Assembly (NCBI RefSeq): GCF_005217525.1
Contig: NZ_PNXQ01000014.1
Location: forward strand, 439,904 to 503,903
Direction: 5' to 3'
Source of the DNA: Paenibacillus terrae
GTDB lineage: Bacteria; Bacillota; Bacilli; Paenibacillales; Paenibacillaceae
DNA length: 64,000 bases
The translations under genes were made by a program, and so were the position numbers. Positions 19,046 to 27,261 of the stretch are shown piece after piece; the stretch's first letter is position 1, and each line of letters begins with the position of its first letter. The notes under the pieces were generated by a model, which was not told where the DNA came from, did not search any database, and saw nothing but the letters and a program-made list of their open reading frames with translations.

Positions 19046-19537
19046 ATGGCTTCAGAAAATTCATTTGATATCGTCTCCAAAATGGATATGCAGGAATTGA
19101 CCAATGCGGTTCATCAGACGGAGCGTGAAATTGAAACACGATTTGATTTTAAGGGGAGCAAAAGCAGCCTTAAGCTTGAAAAGGAAGCTCTTACAATTGC
19201 ATCGGAGGACGAATACAAGCTCAATGCGGTAATTGATATTTTGCAATCTAAAATGGCCAAGCGCGGTTTATCTCTTAAAAACGTGGAGTACGGGAAGCTG
19301 GAGCCGGCGTCTATGGGTTCAGTGCGCCAGCGTCTTGCACTCAAGCAGGGGATTGATCAGGATAATGCCAAAAAAATTAACATTCTTATCCGGGACTCCA
19401 AGCTGAAAGTGAGAAGTCAGATTCAAGGTGATCAGATCCGCGTGACCGGAAAAAACAAGGATGATTTACAAGCGGTCATTCAGTTATTGCGCAAAGCGGA
19501 TCTACCATTGGAACTTCAATTTATGAATATGAAATAA
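19046..19537 (+). CDS. yajQ: YajQ family nucleotide-binding protein
   Basis: 163-residue YajQ/UPF0234 protein with two ferredoxin-like halves. Homologues bind cyclic di-GMP in some Gram-negatives, and nucleotides or tRNA have also been reported; the ligand here is unknown. The ASENSFDIVSKMDMQEL start, ETRFDFKGSKSSL and KINILIRDSKLKVRSQIQGDQIRVTGKNKDDLQAVIQLL are family hallmarks. It has its own promoter. Confidence 0.92.
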   Translation: MASENSFDIVSKMDMQELTNAVHQTEREIETRFDFKGSKSSLKLEKEALTIASEDEYKLNAVIDILQSKMAKRGLSLKNVEYGKLEPASMGSVRQRLALKQGIDQDNAKKINILIRDSKLKVRSQIQGDQIRVTGKNKDDLQAVIQLLRKADLPLELQFMNMK

Positions 19538-19598
19538 AGCCGTTTTCCCTTATGTAGATTGCAAGAAAAAATGATGCTTGATACGCCGGCAGGTTATT

Positions 19599-19627
19599 TT
19601 GACATGCGTTTTGCACCATATTATACT
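19599..19627 (+). promoter_or_regulatory. Strong sigma-A promoter of pgsA
   Basis: TTGACA (19599-19604), 17 bases, TATACT (19622-19627). Confidence 0.8.
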
Positions 19628-19746
19628 TGTAACGAAAATGCAGATGATCAGGTGTATAGCGGTATTCAAAACGATTTACATAGGATTGAATTCAATCCGA
19701 AAACTGCCATTTTTAATCAAGTACGATAATCAGGGGAGAGTGTGTT

Positions 19747-20334
19747 GTGAATTTACCCAACAGAATTACAATAACGCGGATTTGCCTCATCCCGGTAATG
19801 ATGCTGGCCTTGCTGGTGGATTTTGATTTCTATCCGCCGCCGATTGAGATCGGAGCTTTTGAGCTGCCGTATAATCAGTTGATTGCGGCTATCATTTTCC
19901 TCATAGCCGCCAGCACGGATGGCCTTGACGGATACTTGGCCCGTAAAAATAACATGGTCACCAACTTGGGGAAATTACTGGACCCTCTTGCGGATAAGCT
20001 TCTGGTAACTGCTATTTTGGTCTCTTTGGTGGAAATGGGCAAAATTGATTCGTGGATTGTTGTTGTCATTGTTAGCCGTGAGTTTGCGGTTACTGGTCTG
20101 CGTCAGATTGCTTTATTGGATGGCTCTGTGGTCGCTGCAAGCAATTGGGGCAAATTAAAGACCATTATCCAGATCGTTGCCATTGTAGCGTTACTCATTA
20201 ATAACTTCCCGTTTGTTTTTCTGGGTATTCCGTTTGATTTAATAACGATATGGGCCGCTGTGTTGATCACCATTTATTCGGGGATTGATTACTTTGTAAA
20301 GAATATCCATTTGCTGAGTTCCTCCAAAGTTTAA
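19747..20334 (+). CDS. pgsA: Phosphatidylglycerophosphate synthase
   Basis: Makes phosphatidylglycerophosphate from CDP-diacylglycerol and glycerol 3-phosphate in the membrane. The CDP-alcohol phosphotransferase signature runs DGLDGYLAR...G...LLDPLADK (residues 58-81). Several transmembrane helices; 195 residues, the usual size. GTG 19747 follows GGGGAG. It precedes cinA-recA as in Bacillus. Confidence 0.94.
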   Translation: MNLPNRITITRICLIPVMMLALLVDFDFYPPPIEIGAFELPYNQLIAAIIFLIAASTDGLDGYLARKNNMVTNLGKLLDPLADKLLVTAILVSLVEMGKIDSWIVVVIVSREFAVTGLRQIALLDGSVVAASNWGKLKTIIQIVAIVALLINNFPFVFLGIPFDLITIWAAVLITIYSGIDYFVKNIHLLSSSKV

Positions 20335-20350
20335 CAGGATAAATTTTATG

Positions 20351-20390
20351 GAAACAGCAATAGGGACTAAACTTATTGCTGTTTCTTTTA
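20351..20390 (+). terminator. Rho-independent terminator after pgsA
   Basis: GAAACAGCAATA (20351-20362) is fully complementary to TATTGCTGTTTC (20374-20385), followed by TTTT. Confidence 0.75.
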
Positions 20391-20430
20391 CATAATTCTC
20401 ACAACATTCGCTCTACAGGAGGCAGAAACG

Positions 20431-21699
20431 ATGAAAGCTGAAATCATCGCAGTAGGTACTGAATTATTGCTCGGACAAATTGTGAATACAAATGCCCAAT
20501 ATTTGTCACAAGAGTTGGCTACGATTGGGATTGATGTATATTTTCAGACGGTTGTTGGCGATAACATGGATCGGCTTCAGGAAGCGGTGCGTCTGGCTCA
20601 GAAGCGTGCGGATATTATTTTGTTCTCGGGCGGTTTGGGACCGACTCAGGATGATTTGACGAAAGATGCAATCGCCGCTGTGCTGGGGCGTAAATTGCAT
20701 ATAGACCGTCTCGCTATGGATAAGCTGGAACAGTTTTTCCGTAATCGAGGGGTAGAAATGACCGAAAATAATCGGCGTCAAGCGCTTTCCATTGAAGGGG
20801 CTACCCCGCTTGGAAATGAGACAGGTCTGGCTGTGGGCGATGCGATTGCACAGAATGGTAAATATTATGTGGTTTTGCCTGGACCGCCGAAGGAACTCAA
20901 GCCGATGTTTGAGAATCAGGCAAAACCTTGGTTGCTCCAGCAAGCACTGAGCGGTGAGGAACTGCCGATTTATTCAAAAATGTTAAAGTTTGCAGGAATC
21001 GGTGAGTCAGCTCTCGAAACCCGCTTATTGGATCTGATCCAATCACAGACAGACCCGACGATTGCTCCTTATGCCAAGGAGGGAGAGGTCACAATCCGTA
21101 TATCCACCAAGGCGGCCAGCGAGAGCGAGGCACTGGTCAAGCTTGGGGCTACGGAAGCAGAAATTCAACAGCGTCTTTCGGAATACATGTATGCGAGCGA
21201 GGACGTCCCGCTGGAGAAGGTTATTGTGGATTTGATGTCCGATCGCGGACTGACTGTTAGCGCGGCGGAAAGCTGCACAGGTGGAATGCTAATGGAGCAT
21301 ATCACTTCCGTCCCGGGTAGTGCAGCTATGTTTCAGGGAGGTATCGTGTGTTATTCCAATGAAATGAAGAAGAAGCTGCTCAACGTGCCGCATGATTATC
21401 TAGAGGGGGACAATGCGCCCGGTGCAGTAAGCGAGGAGGTAGCTCTTGTACTTGCGGAGCAGGCAAGAATGGTCACGGACAGTGATTTCGGACTCTCGGT
21501 TACTGGTGTAGCTGGGCCAGGATATTCTGAGCGGAAGCCGGTTGGTCTGGTTTATATCGGTATTGCTGAGCGTGACAAAGAAACTGAGGTATACGAGCTG
21601 AAACTGAGCGGGAATCGTGAAACGATCCGTCTGCGGTCTGTTAAGGCAATCCTGTACAGATTATGGCGCAGACTGGTGGAAAATGAGCAGCTCTCTTAA
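20431..21699 (+). CDS. cinA: CinA: competence/damage-inducible protein, pyridine nucleotide recycling
   Basis: 422 residues: an N-terminal MoeA/MocF-like domain (residues 1-170, AEIIAVGTELLLGQIVNTN; GGLGPTQDDLTKDA), a middle KH-like part, and a C-terminal CinA domain (265-415, LTVSAAESCTGGMLMEHITSVPGSAAMFQGG...) of the nicotinamide-nucleotide amidase type. CinA proteins are credited with ADP-ribose pyrophosphatase and NMN amidase activity. It is cotranscribed with recA in many Firmicutes, but here a strong terminator stands between them. AGGAGG precedes ATG 20431. Confidence 0.93.
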   Translation: MKAEIIAVGTELLLGQIVNTNAQYLSQELATIGIDVYFQTVVGDNMDRLQEAVRLAQKRADIILFSGGLGPTQDDLTKDAIAAVLGRKLHIDRLAMDKLEQFFRNRGVEMTENNRRQALSIEGATPLGNETGLAVGDAIAQNGKYYVVLPGPPKELKPMFENQAKPWLLQQALSGEELPIYSKMLKFAGIGESALETRLLDLIQSQTDPTIAPYAKEGEVTIRISTKAASESEALVKLGATEAEIQQRLSEYMYASEDVPLEKVIVDLMSDRGLTVSAAESCTGGMLMEHITSVPGSAAMFQGGIVCYSNEMKKKLLNVPHDYLEGDNAPGAVSEEVALVLAEQARMVTDSDFGLSVTGVAGPGYSERKPVGLVYIGIAERDKETEVYELKLSGNRETIRLRSVKAILYRLWRRLVENEQLS

Positions 21700-21730
21700 T
21701 GAGCTGTATCTGACGCGAGTTTTCATAGAG

Positions 21731-21760
21731 TTGTTTTAGGTAAACGACTAATGATATAAT
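21731..21760 (+). promoter_or_regulatory. Promoter-like element between cinA and recA
   Basis: TTGTTT (21731-21736), 18 bases, TATAAT (21755-21760) with an extended TG. It would start RNA near 21767, directly before the terminator at 21772-21812, and so yield only a very short transcript or a read-through leader. Confidence 0.4.
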
Positions 21761-21771
21761 CATATTATCGG

Positions 21772-21812
21772 AAGAACCGTTGCAAAAGCCTTTTTGCCTG
21801 CGGTTCTTTTTT
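21772..21812 (+). terminator. Rho-independent terminator between cinA and recA
   Basis: AAGAACCG (21772-21779) pairs with CGGTTCTT (21801-21808); inside, GCAAAA pairs with TTTTGC. Six T follow. Confidence 0.85.
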
Positions 21813-21862
21813 GATTTATGAGACAAATGGAAGCATAGAAGAGAACTGACTAACAAAAAAAA

Positions 21863-21876
21863 CGAATGTATGTTCG
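21863..21876 (+). promoter_or_regulatory. LexA (SOS) operator of recA
   Basis: CGAATGTATGTTCG matches the Gram-positive LexA/DinR box (CGAAC-N4-GTTCG) with one substitution in the left arm. It abuts the recA promoter -35. Confidence 0.85.
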
Positions 21877-21885
21877 AAAAAATGC

Positions 21886-21914
21886 TTGGCAAGCGTGTCA
21901 AAACAAGGTATTAT
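21886..21914 (+). promoter_or_regulatory. recA promoter
   Basis: TTGGCA (21886-21891), 17 bases, TATTAT (21909-21914). Its position shows that the upstream frame opening at 21886 cannot be the translated start. Confidence 0.75.
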
Positions 21915-21945
21915 TAAAGTACAAACAACGAAGGATGTGAGTTTA

Positions 21946-23007
21946 TTGTCAGATCGTCGTGCTGCGCTGGATATGGCGCTCCGTCAAATAGAAAAGCAAT
22001 TCGGTAAAGGTTCCATTATGAAGTTAGGTGAGTCCACACATATGCAAGTGGAAACCTCTCCCAGTGGTTCGATTGCTTTGGATATTGCGTTAGGAACGGG
22101 CGGCTTCCCGAGAGGCCGAGTTATTGAAATATATGGACCGGAATCGTCCGGTAAAACGACAGTAGCACTTCACGCTATCGCAGAGGTACAAAAAGCAGGC
22201 GGACAAGCCGCCTTTATCGACGCTGAGCATGCGCTTGATCCGTCGTATGCCAGCAAGCTGGGTGTTAATATTGATGAGCTGTTACTATCGCAGCCAGATA
22301 CAGGGGAGCAGGCACTTGAGATTGCCGAAGCGCTTGTACGTAGTGGGGCAGTGGATATTGTTGTTGTTGACTCTGTAGCAGCACTTGTGCCGAAGGCGGA
22401 GATTGAAGGAGAGATGGGAGATTCCCACGTTGGTCTTCAAGCCCGTTTGATGTCACAGGCATTGCGTAAGCTGTCCGGTGCTATTAACAAGTCGAAAACG
22501 ATTGCTATCTTTATTAACCAATTGCGTGAAAAAGTAGGCGTTATGTTCGGTAATCCTGAAACGACACCAGGCGGACGTGCTCTGAAATTTTACTCCACTG
22601 TACGTTTGGATGTCCGTCGTATTGAGAGCTTGAAAATGGGGAACGACATTGTAGGTAACCGCACACGTATTAAAGTAGTGAAGAACAAGGTGGCACCTCC
22701 TTTCCGTCAGGCCGAGGTGGATATTATGTACGGCGAAGGCATCTCCAGAGAAGGCAGCTTGATCGACATTGGCACAGAGCATGACATTGTTGACAAGAGC
22801 GGAGCCTGGTATTCCTATGAAGGTGAGCGACTCGGTCAGGGACGTGAAAATGCAAAGCAATTTTTGAAGGAAAATCCGAACATTGCTAGTACGATCGAGC
22901 AAAAAATTCGTGTGGCCAGCAATCTGATTACGACGGTAGCTCCCCCGACAGAAGAAGAGTTGGCACAGCAAGCCAAGGAAGAGCAGGAATTGCTGGAGCT
23001 TGAATAA
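21946..23007 (+). CDS. recA: RecA recombinase
   Basis: Forms filaments on single-stranded DNA, drives strand exchange and stimulates LexA self-cleavage. TTG 21946 gives [29 protein letters not shown], the usual RecA N-terminus, and lies after the promoter; AAGGATG is the likely ribosome site. Walker A GPESSGKT is residues 64-71; the MAW-type [20 protein letters not shown] loop and the acidic C-terminus ([18 protein letters not shown]) are present. 353 residues. The upstream LexA box makes it SOS-inducible. Confidence 0.98.
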   Translation: MSDRRAALDMALRQIEKQFGKGSIMKLGESTHMQVETSPSGSIALDIALGTGGFPRGRVIEIYGPESSGKTTVALHAIAEVQKAGGQAAFIDAEHALDPSYASKLGVNIDELLLSQPDTGEQALEIAEALVRSGAVDIVVVDSVAALVPKAEIEGEMGDSHVGLQARLMSQALRKLSGAINKSKTIAIFINQLREKVGVMFGNPETTPGGRALKFYSTVRLDVRRIESLKMGNDIVGNRTRIKVVKNKVAPPFRQAEVDIMYGEGISREGSLIDIGTEHDIVDKSGAWYSYEGERLGQGRENAKQFLKENPNIASTIEQKIRVASNLITTVAPPTEEELAQQAKEEQELLELE

Positions 23008-23078
23008 AGCTTAGTTAATGCCTGGTTTGTGAATGAAGCCGGGGTTATGGCACAGTCTGTTTGAATAGCATGATTCTG

Positions 23079-23108
23079 ATGCCCTGCACAGTTGTGCAGG
23101 GCATTTTT
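23079..23108 (+). terminator. Rho-independent terminator after recA
   Basis: ATGCCCTGCAC (23079-23089) pairs perfectly with GTGCAGGGCAT (23094-23104), followed by T5. Confidence 0.9.
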
Positions 23109-23202
23109 GCATCGAATATGGCCTAATGTTAGCTGACATTTTACTGATGCGTGGCGGGCGTTCTCGGCTTGCCTTCGTGAATATCAAAGTGAGGGAAGCA
23201 CA

Positions 23203-23952
23203 TTGCAATTGGAAGATGAAGGTGGACATATTTCGAAAGAAGATAAGCAGCAAGGTATTTTCCTTTTTCCCGATCATGAGGAATTGATGATTACGAGGGT
23301 GGAACAGGGACAGGGCAGGAAACGCGGAAGATACACGATTCATTTTGGTCCGTATTCATTGTCCATACTGGAAGATGTAATGATCAAGTTCAATATGTTC
23401 AAGGGAACGACTTTTGTCAAAAAGGAACTGGAAGAAATCGTTCTGGCGGACGAAAAGCAACAGGCGTATGTGCAGGCACTTCGTTATTTGGGACGAAAGC
23501 CGCGTACACGTCAGGAGATTGAGCAGCGTTTGACGCAAAAGGAAATGGGTCAAGCTGTAATTGCTGAGGTATTGGACCGTCTGGAGCGGGAACAACTTGT
23601 GGATGACGATCTGTACGCCCGTCAGTGGGCAAGGCAACGCATAACGAGCCAACGGAAGGGGAAGATGTGGGTAAGGCAGGAACTGCGTCAAAAGGGCATT
23701 TCTAAAGCCTCTATCGGGGAAGCTTTAGATGAGGTCAGCGATCAGGAGGAATGGGAGAGTGCTTTGATAGTCGGACGCAAGAAATGGAATCAGGTGCGTG
23801 GAGATATAATGGAGAAAAAACGGAAAACGTACCCCTTTCTCATGAGACGCGGGTACTCGGGGGATATGACACGCCGCGTAGTTAATCATCTTACGATGGC
23901 CGAGCAAGACGGGGCTTCCGATGACGAGGAATTATCACTGTGGGATGAATAG
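23203..23952 (+). CDS. recX: Regulatory protein RecX
   Basis: Modulates RecA filaments. 249 residues with three RecX-type helical repeats in the C-terminal two thirds (ALRYLGRKPRTRQEIEQRL; LVDDDLYARQWARQRI; LMRRGYSGDMTRRVVNHL). TTG 23203 is set by GAGGGA six bases earlier; no nearby ATG fits. It sits directly after recA, as often seen. Confidence 0.9.
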   Translation: MQLEDEGGHISKEDKQQGIFLFPDHEELMITRVEQGQGRKRGRYTIHFGPYSLSILEDVMIKFNMFKGTTFVKKELEEIVLADEKQQAYVQALRYLGRKPRTRQEIEQRLTQKEMGQAVIAEVLDRLEREQLVDDDLYARQWARQRITSQRKGKMWVRQELRQKGISKASIGEALDEVSDQEEWESALIVGRKKWNQVRGDIMEKKRKTYPFLMRRGYSGDMTRRVVNHLTMAEQDGASDDEELSLWDE

Positions 23953-24051
23953 CTTCAAACAGCCGGGCATCCATTAGCTGGCATAGGCGAACAGGATGAG
24001 CTGGTTATCACATGGAAAGCCACATGGTAATCTACTAAAGTTTGCATTCCC

Positions 24052-24081
24052 TTGACAATGCCATTTGTCAAATAATAAAAT
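24052..24081 (+). promoter_or_regulatory. rny promoter with an inverted repeat on the -35
   Basis: TTGACA (24052-24057), 18 bases, TAAAAT (24076-24081). TTGACAATGCCATTTGTCAA (24052-24071) is an inverted repeat with 7-base arms that covers the -35 and could be an operator. A CCAAGG/CCTTGG hairpin (24285-24300) lies in the long leader. The rest of the 373-base gap before rny shows no gene. Confidence 0.6.
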
Positions 24082-24325
24082 ATATATGAAACGATGCTTG
24101 TGGAACACCCTTTTTCCTTCCAAAAAAGTGGAGTCCATGGGTACGTTCTCATCGCCAAATAACAAGTGATGCCGCTATGCCAGGCGGAATTGTACATGTG
24201 AAAGCATGTGCATATGAAATGAAACGGCTGCGTGCCGTTATCTTAGTTTGACGATCAAAGCTAATGTGACAATTGCAAAAAGTCCCAAGGAATGCCTTGG
24301 AGGAACCAACGAGGAGGTGAACAGT

Positions 24326-25873
24326 ATGATGATGACTGCGATCTGGTTCGTTCTCGTTGCTGTAGCCGCGTTATTCTTTGGGTTCGGGATTGGTTATTTT
24401 ATTCGCAAATCTATTGCAGAAGCTAAAATCTCCAGTGCGGAAGAAGCTGCCGCGCAAATCGTGGAGAACGCGAAAAAAGAGGCAGAAGCGCTGAAGAAGG
24501 AAACGGTATTGGAAGCGAAAGATGAAATTCACCGCATCCGTGCCGAAGCTGAAAAGGAAACTCGTGAGCGTCGTAATGAAATTCAACGGCAGGAACGAAG
24601 ACTGCTGCAAAAAGAAGAATCGCTGGATAAAAAATTGGAATCGCTGGAACGTAAAGAAGAACAAGTGGCCAACAAAGAGAAACGAATTGATGAAACCCAG
24701 CAGCAGATTGATTTGATTTACAAGAGTCAGGTAACTGAGCTGGAGCGTATTTCCAATCTGACGACAGAAGATGCGAGAAGTATTATTCTGTCCAACGTAG
24801 AACAGGAAGTACGTCATGAAACCGCTCAGATGATTAAGGAAATTGAGCAGCAGGCTAAAGAGGAAGCGGACAAAAAGTCTCGTGAAATCATCACACTGGC
24901 CATCCAACGCTGTGCGGCGGACCATGTAGCGGAAACGACGGTTTCCGTGGTTACGTTGCCGAACGAAGAAATGAAAGGCCGGATTATCGGACGTGAAGGC
25001 CGTAATATCCGTGCGCTTGAAACCCTTACGGGAATTGACCTTATTATTGATGATACGCCGGAAGCAGTTATTTTGTCCGGATTTGATCCGATTCGCAGAG
25101 AGATTGCGCGTACTGCGCTTGAGAAGCTCGTAGCAGACGGACGGATACATCCGGCTCGTATTGAAGAAATGGTGGAAAAATCCCGTAAAGAAGTGGATGA
25201 ACGAATCCGCGAGTATGGCGAACAGGCCACCTTCGAGGTGGGCGTGCATAGCTTGCATCCGGATTTAATCAAGATCCTGGGACGTCTCAAGTTCCGTACA
25301 AGCTACGGACAGAACGTATTGAAGCACTCGATGGAAGTTGCATACTTGACAGGTCTGATGGCCGGGGAATTGGGCGAGGACGTTACACTGGCAAGACGGG
25401 CAGGGTTGCTGCATGACATCGGGAAGGCGCTGGATCACGAAGTGGAAGGATCACACGTTGAAATTGGCGTGGAACTGGCGAAGAAGTACAAGGAACACCC
25501 GGTTGTCATCAACAGTATTGCTTCACATCACGGCGACTGCGAAGCGACTTCAGTGATTGCCATGCTGGTTGGAGCGGCAGATGCCTTGTCGGCAGCAAGA
25601 CCGGGAGCACGGCGTGAAACACTGGAGACGTACATCCGTCGTCTTGAGAAGCTGGAACGCATTTCCGAGTCTTTTGAAGGCGTGGAAAAATCGTACGCTA
25701 TTCAAGCTGGACGCGAAGTTCGCGTCATGGTGCAGCCAGAGAAAATTGATGATGCGGAAGCATTCCGACTGGCTCGTGATATAACGAAAACGATCGAGAA
25801 TGAACTGGATTACCCGGGACATATCAAGGTTACCGTCATTCGTGAGACCCGGGCGGTAGAATACGCAAAATAA
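24326..25873 (+). CDS. rny: Ribonuclease Y
   Basis: Membrane-bound endoribonuclease that starts decay of many mRNAs. One N-terminal transmembrane helix (residues 5-27), a long charged coiled coil (30-200), a KH RNA-binding domain (around 210-270, [29 protein letters not shown]) and an HD domain with H363-D364 in [15 protein letters not shown] 24326 after GAGGAGGTGA gives 515 residues, close to Bacillus RNase Y; the frame opens earlier at 24248 without a ribosome site. Followed by ymdB, its partner in biofilm control in Bacillus. Confidence 0.95.
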   Translation: MMMTAIWFVLVAVAALFFGFGIGYFIRKSIAEAKISSAEEAAAQIVENAKKEAEALKKETVLEAKDEIHRIRAEAEKETRERRNEIQRQERRLLQKEESLDKKLESLERKEEQVANKEKRIDETQQQIDLIYKSQVTELERISNLTTEDARSIILSNVEQEVRHETAQMIKEIEQQAKEEADKKSREIITLAIQRCAADHVAETTVSVVTLPNEEMKGRIIGREGRNIRALETLTGIDLIIDDTPEAVILSGFDPIRREIARTALEKLVADGRIHPARIEEMVEKSRKEVDERIREYGEQATFEVGVHSLHPDLIKILGRLKFRTSYGQNVLKHSMEVAYLTGLMAGELGEDVTLARRAGLLHDIGKALDHEVEGSHVEIGVELAKKYKEHPVVINSIASHHGDCEATSVIAMLVGAADALSAARPGARRETLETYIRRLEKLERISESFEGVEKSYAIQAGREVRVMVQPEKIDDAEAFRLARDITKTIENELDYPGHIKVTVIRETRAVEYAK

Positions 25874-25884
25874 AGTAATTTAAC

Positions 25885-25917
25885 GAAAAGTGGCCGCTGT
25901 GTGTAGGGCCACTTTTC
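25885..25917 (+). terminator. Rho-independent terminator after rny
   Basis: GAAAAGTGGCC (25885-25895) pairs with GGCCACTTTTC (25907-25917); the A-rich and T-rich flanks would work on both strands. Confidence 0.75.
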
Positions 25918-25948
25918 ATTATGTAAGGCAGACTAGGGAGGGTTTTCT

Positions 25949-26743
25949 ATCAACGTATTATTTATTGGAGATATTTTCGGTAGTGTAGGCAGAAAGGCAT
26001 TAAGGGAAAATCTTCCTTCGCTAAAATCAAAATACAACCCGCATATCATTATCGTGAATGGGGAAAATTCAGCTTCAGGAAGAGGCATTACTCCAGCCAT
26101 CGCCAGAGAATTTTTTGATTGGGGCGTACATGGTATTACAATGGGTAATCATACTTGGGACAATAAGGATATATTTGATTTTATAGACGATGAGCCACGT
26201 ATTATACGTCCGGCAAACTTTCCTCCAGGAACGCCGGGGCGAGGCTATACCGTGGTGAAAGGTGGAGGCAAGGAGTTGGCGATCGTTAACTTGCAGGGCA
26301 GAACCTTTCTCCCGCCCATCGATTGCCCGTTCCGTGCAGCAGATGAGATCGTAGATGAATTGCGCAAGAAGCATAAGCACATTCTGGTTGATTTTCATGC
26401 CGAAGCGACATCGGAAAAAATTGCTATGGGCTGGCATCTAGATGGCCGTGCTTCAATTGTGGTTGGTACACACACCCATGTGCAGAGCAACGATGAAACG
26501 ATTTTACCACAAGGAACAGCGTATCAGACAGATGTGGGTATGGTAGGTCCCTATGAAGGAGTACTTGGCATGCAGAGAGACGCCGTGTTGCAGAAATTTC
26601 AGACTCAGCTTCCAGTACGTTTTCAACCGGACAACGGAAAATGGCATTTTCACGCTGTTAGCGTAGAACTGAATGACAACGACGGTATGGCGCGTAAAAT
26701 TCAGAAAATTAGACTCAAAGAAGATGAATGGCGGATGGATTAA
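25949..26743 (+). CDS. ymdB: YmdB metallophosphoesterase, apparent ATC start
   Basis: Calcineurin-like phosphodiesterase; Bacillus YmdB hydrolyses 2',3'- and 3',5'-cyclic nucleotides and steers biofilm versus motility genes. Starting at ATC 25949 gives 264 residues, equal to the Bacillus protein, with metal ligand D8 in LFIGD, VNGENSASG, MGNHTWDNKDI, VDFHAEATSEK and GTHTHVQSND. A TAG at 25934 closes the frame upstream and the first ATG/GTG/TTG in frame is GTG 26054, which would remove the first metal site. AGGGAGGG lies six bases before ATC. Confidence 0.88.
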   Translation: MNVLFIGDIFGSVGRKALRENLPSLKSKYNPHIIIVNGENSASGRGITPAIAREFFDWGVHGITMGNHTWDNKDIFDFIDDEPRIIRPANFPPGTPGRGYTVVKGGGKELAIVNLQGRTFLPPIDCPFRAADEIVDELRKKHKHILVDFHAEATSEKIAMGWHLDGRASIVVGTHTHVQSNDETILPQGTAYQTDVGMVGPYEGVLGMQRDAVLQKFQTQLPVRFQPDNGKWHFHAVSVELNDNDGMARKIQKIRLKEDEWRMD

Positions 26744-26794
26744 CCTTTTTTGGAAATTGCTTTAGGAAAGAATAAGGAAAACTGTCATCAAAAA

Positions 26795-26823
26795 GCAGGA
26801 ATTTTTTGCTGACCCTCGAATAA
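26795..26823 (+). promoter_or_regulatory. Putative sigma-H promoter of spoVS
   Basis: GCAGGAATT (26795-26803), 11 bases, CTCGAATAA (26815-26823) fits RnAGGAwWW-N11-RnnGAATww except for one base. Bacillus spoVS is known to be sigma-H dependent. Confidence 0.6.
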
Positions 26824-26873
26824 CATCTAATAGTGGAATCAAACCATCATCATTCCCAGGGGAGGTACTTACT

Positions 26874-27134
26874 ATGGATGTATTAAAAGTATCAGCAAAA
26901 TCCAATCCCAATTCAGTTGCAGGCGCACTCGCAGGGGTACTGCGTGAACGCGGAAATGCCGAATTGCAGGCGATTGGAGCGGGTGCACTGAACCAAGCCA
27001 TTAAAGCTGTAGCCATTGCCCGGGGATTTGTCGCACCAAGCGGAGTGGATTTGATTTGTATTCCTGCTTTTACGGATATTGTTATTGACGGAGAAGACCG
27101 GACTGCAATCAAGCTGATTGTAGAGCCAAGATAA
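26874..27134 (+). CDS. spoVS: Stage V sporulation protein S
   Basis: 86-residue Alba-like protein needed for coat assembly and progress of sporulation; the molecular role is poorly known. The whole sequence (DVLKVSAKSNPNSVAGALAG... IPAFTDIVIDGEDRTAIKLIVEPR) is characteristic. GGGGAGG precedes ATG 26874. Order rny-ymdB-spoVS matches Bacillus. Confidence 0.96.
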   Translation: MDVLKVSAKSNPNSVAGALAGVLRERGNAELQAIGAGALNQAIKAVAIARGFVAPSGVDLICIPAFTDIVIDGEDRTAIKLIVEPR

Positions 27135-27151
27135 TAAATGCTAGTTGTTGA

Positions 27152-27183
27152 GCCTGTTTACGATGGTGTAAACGGGCTTTTTT
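27152..27183 (+). terminator. Rho-independent terminator after spoVS
   Basis: GCCTGTTTA (27152-27160) pairs with TAAACGGGC (27169-27177), followed by six T. Confidence 0.85.
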
Positions 27184-27205
27184 GCATGGAGGTCGCCTGT
27201 TATTA

Positions 27206-27245
27206 CATAGATTGTAAGATCAACTTTATCTCGTTGTAATCTATG
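27206..27245 (+). promoter_or_regulatory. Hairpin just upstream of the dipeptidase ribosome site
   Basis: CATAGATT (27206-27213) pairs with AATCTATG (27238-27245), with inner CAAC/GTTG. It ends four bases before GGAGG (27249-27253) and could affect translation or bind a regulator. Role unknown. Confidence 0.45.
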
Positions 27246-27261
27246 AATGGAGGTAAGATGC

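Noticed and set aside
21886..21945. Longer RecA N-terminus from TTG 21886
   Set aside because: That region holds the recA promoter, and the extra residues do not belong to the family.
24371..25258. Long 295-codon frame on the - strand opposite rny
   Set aside because: It is the complement of the coiled-coil and KH coding region of RNase Y, has no ribosome site and translates to a Phe/Arg-rich sequence without domains.
26054..26743. GTG 26054 as the start of ymdB
   Set aside because: It would delete the N-terminal metal-binding strand that is clearly encoded upstream in the same frame.
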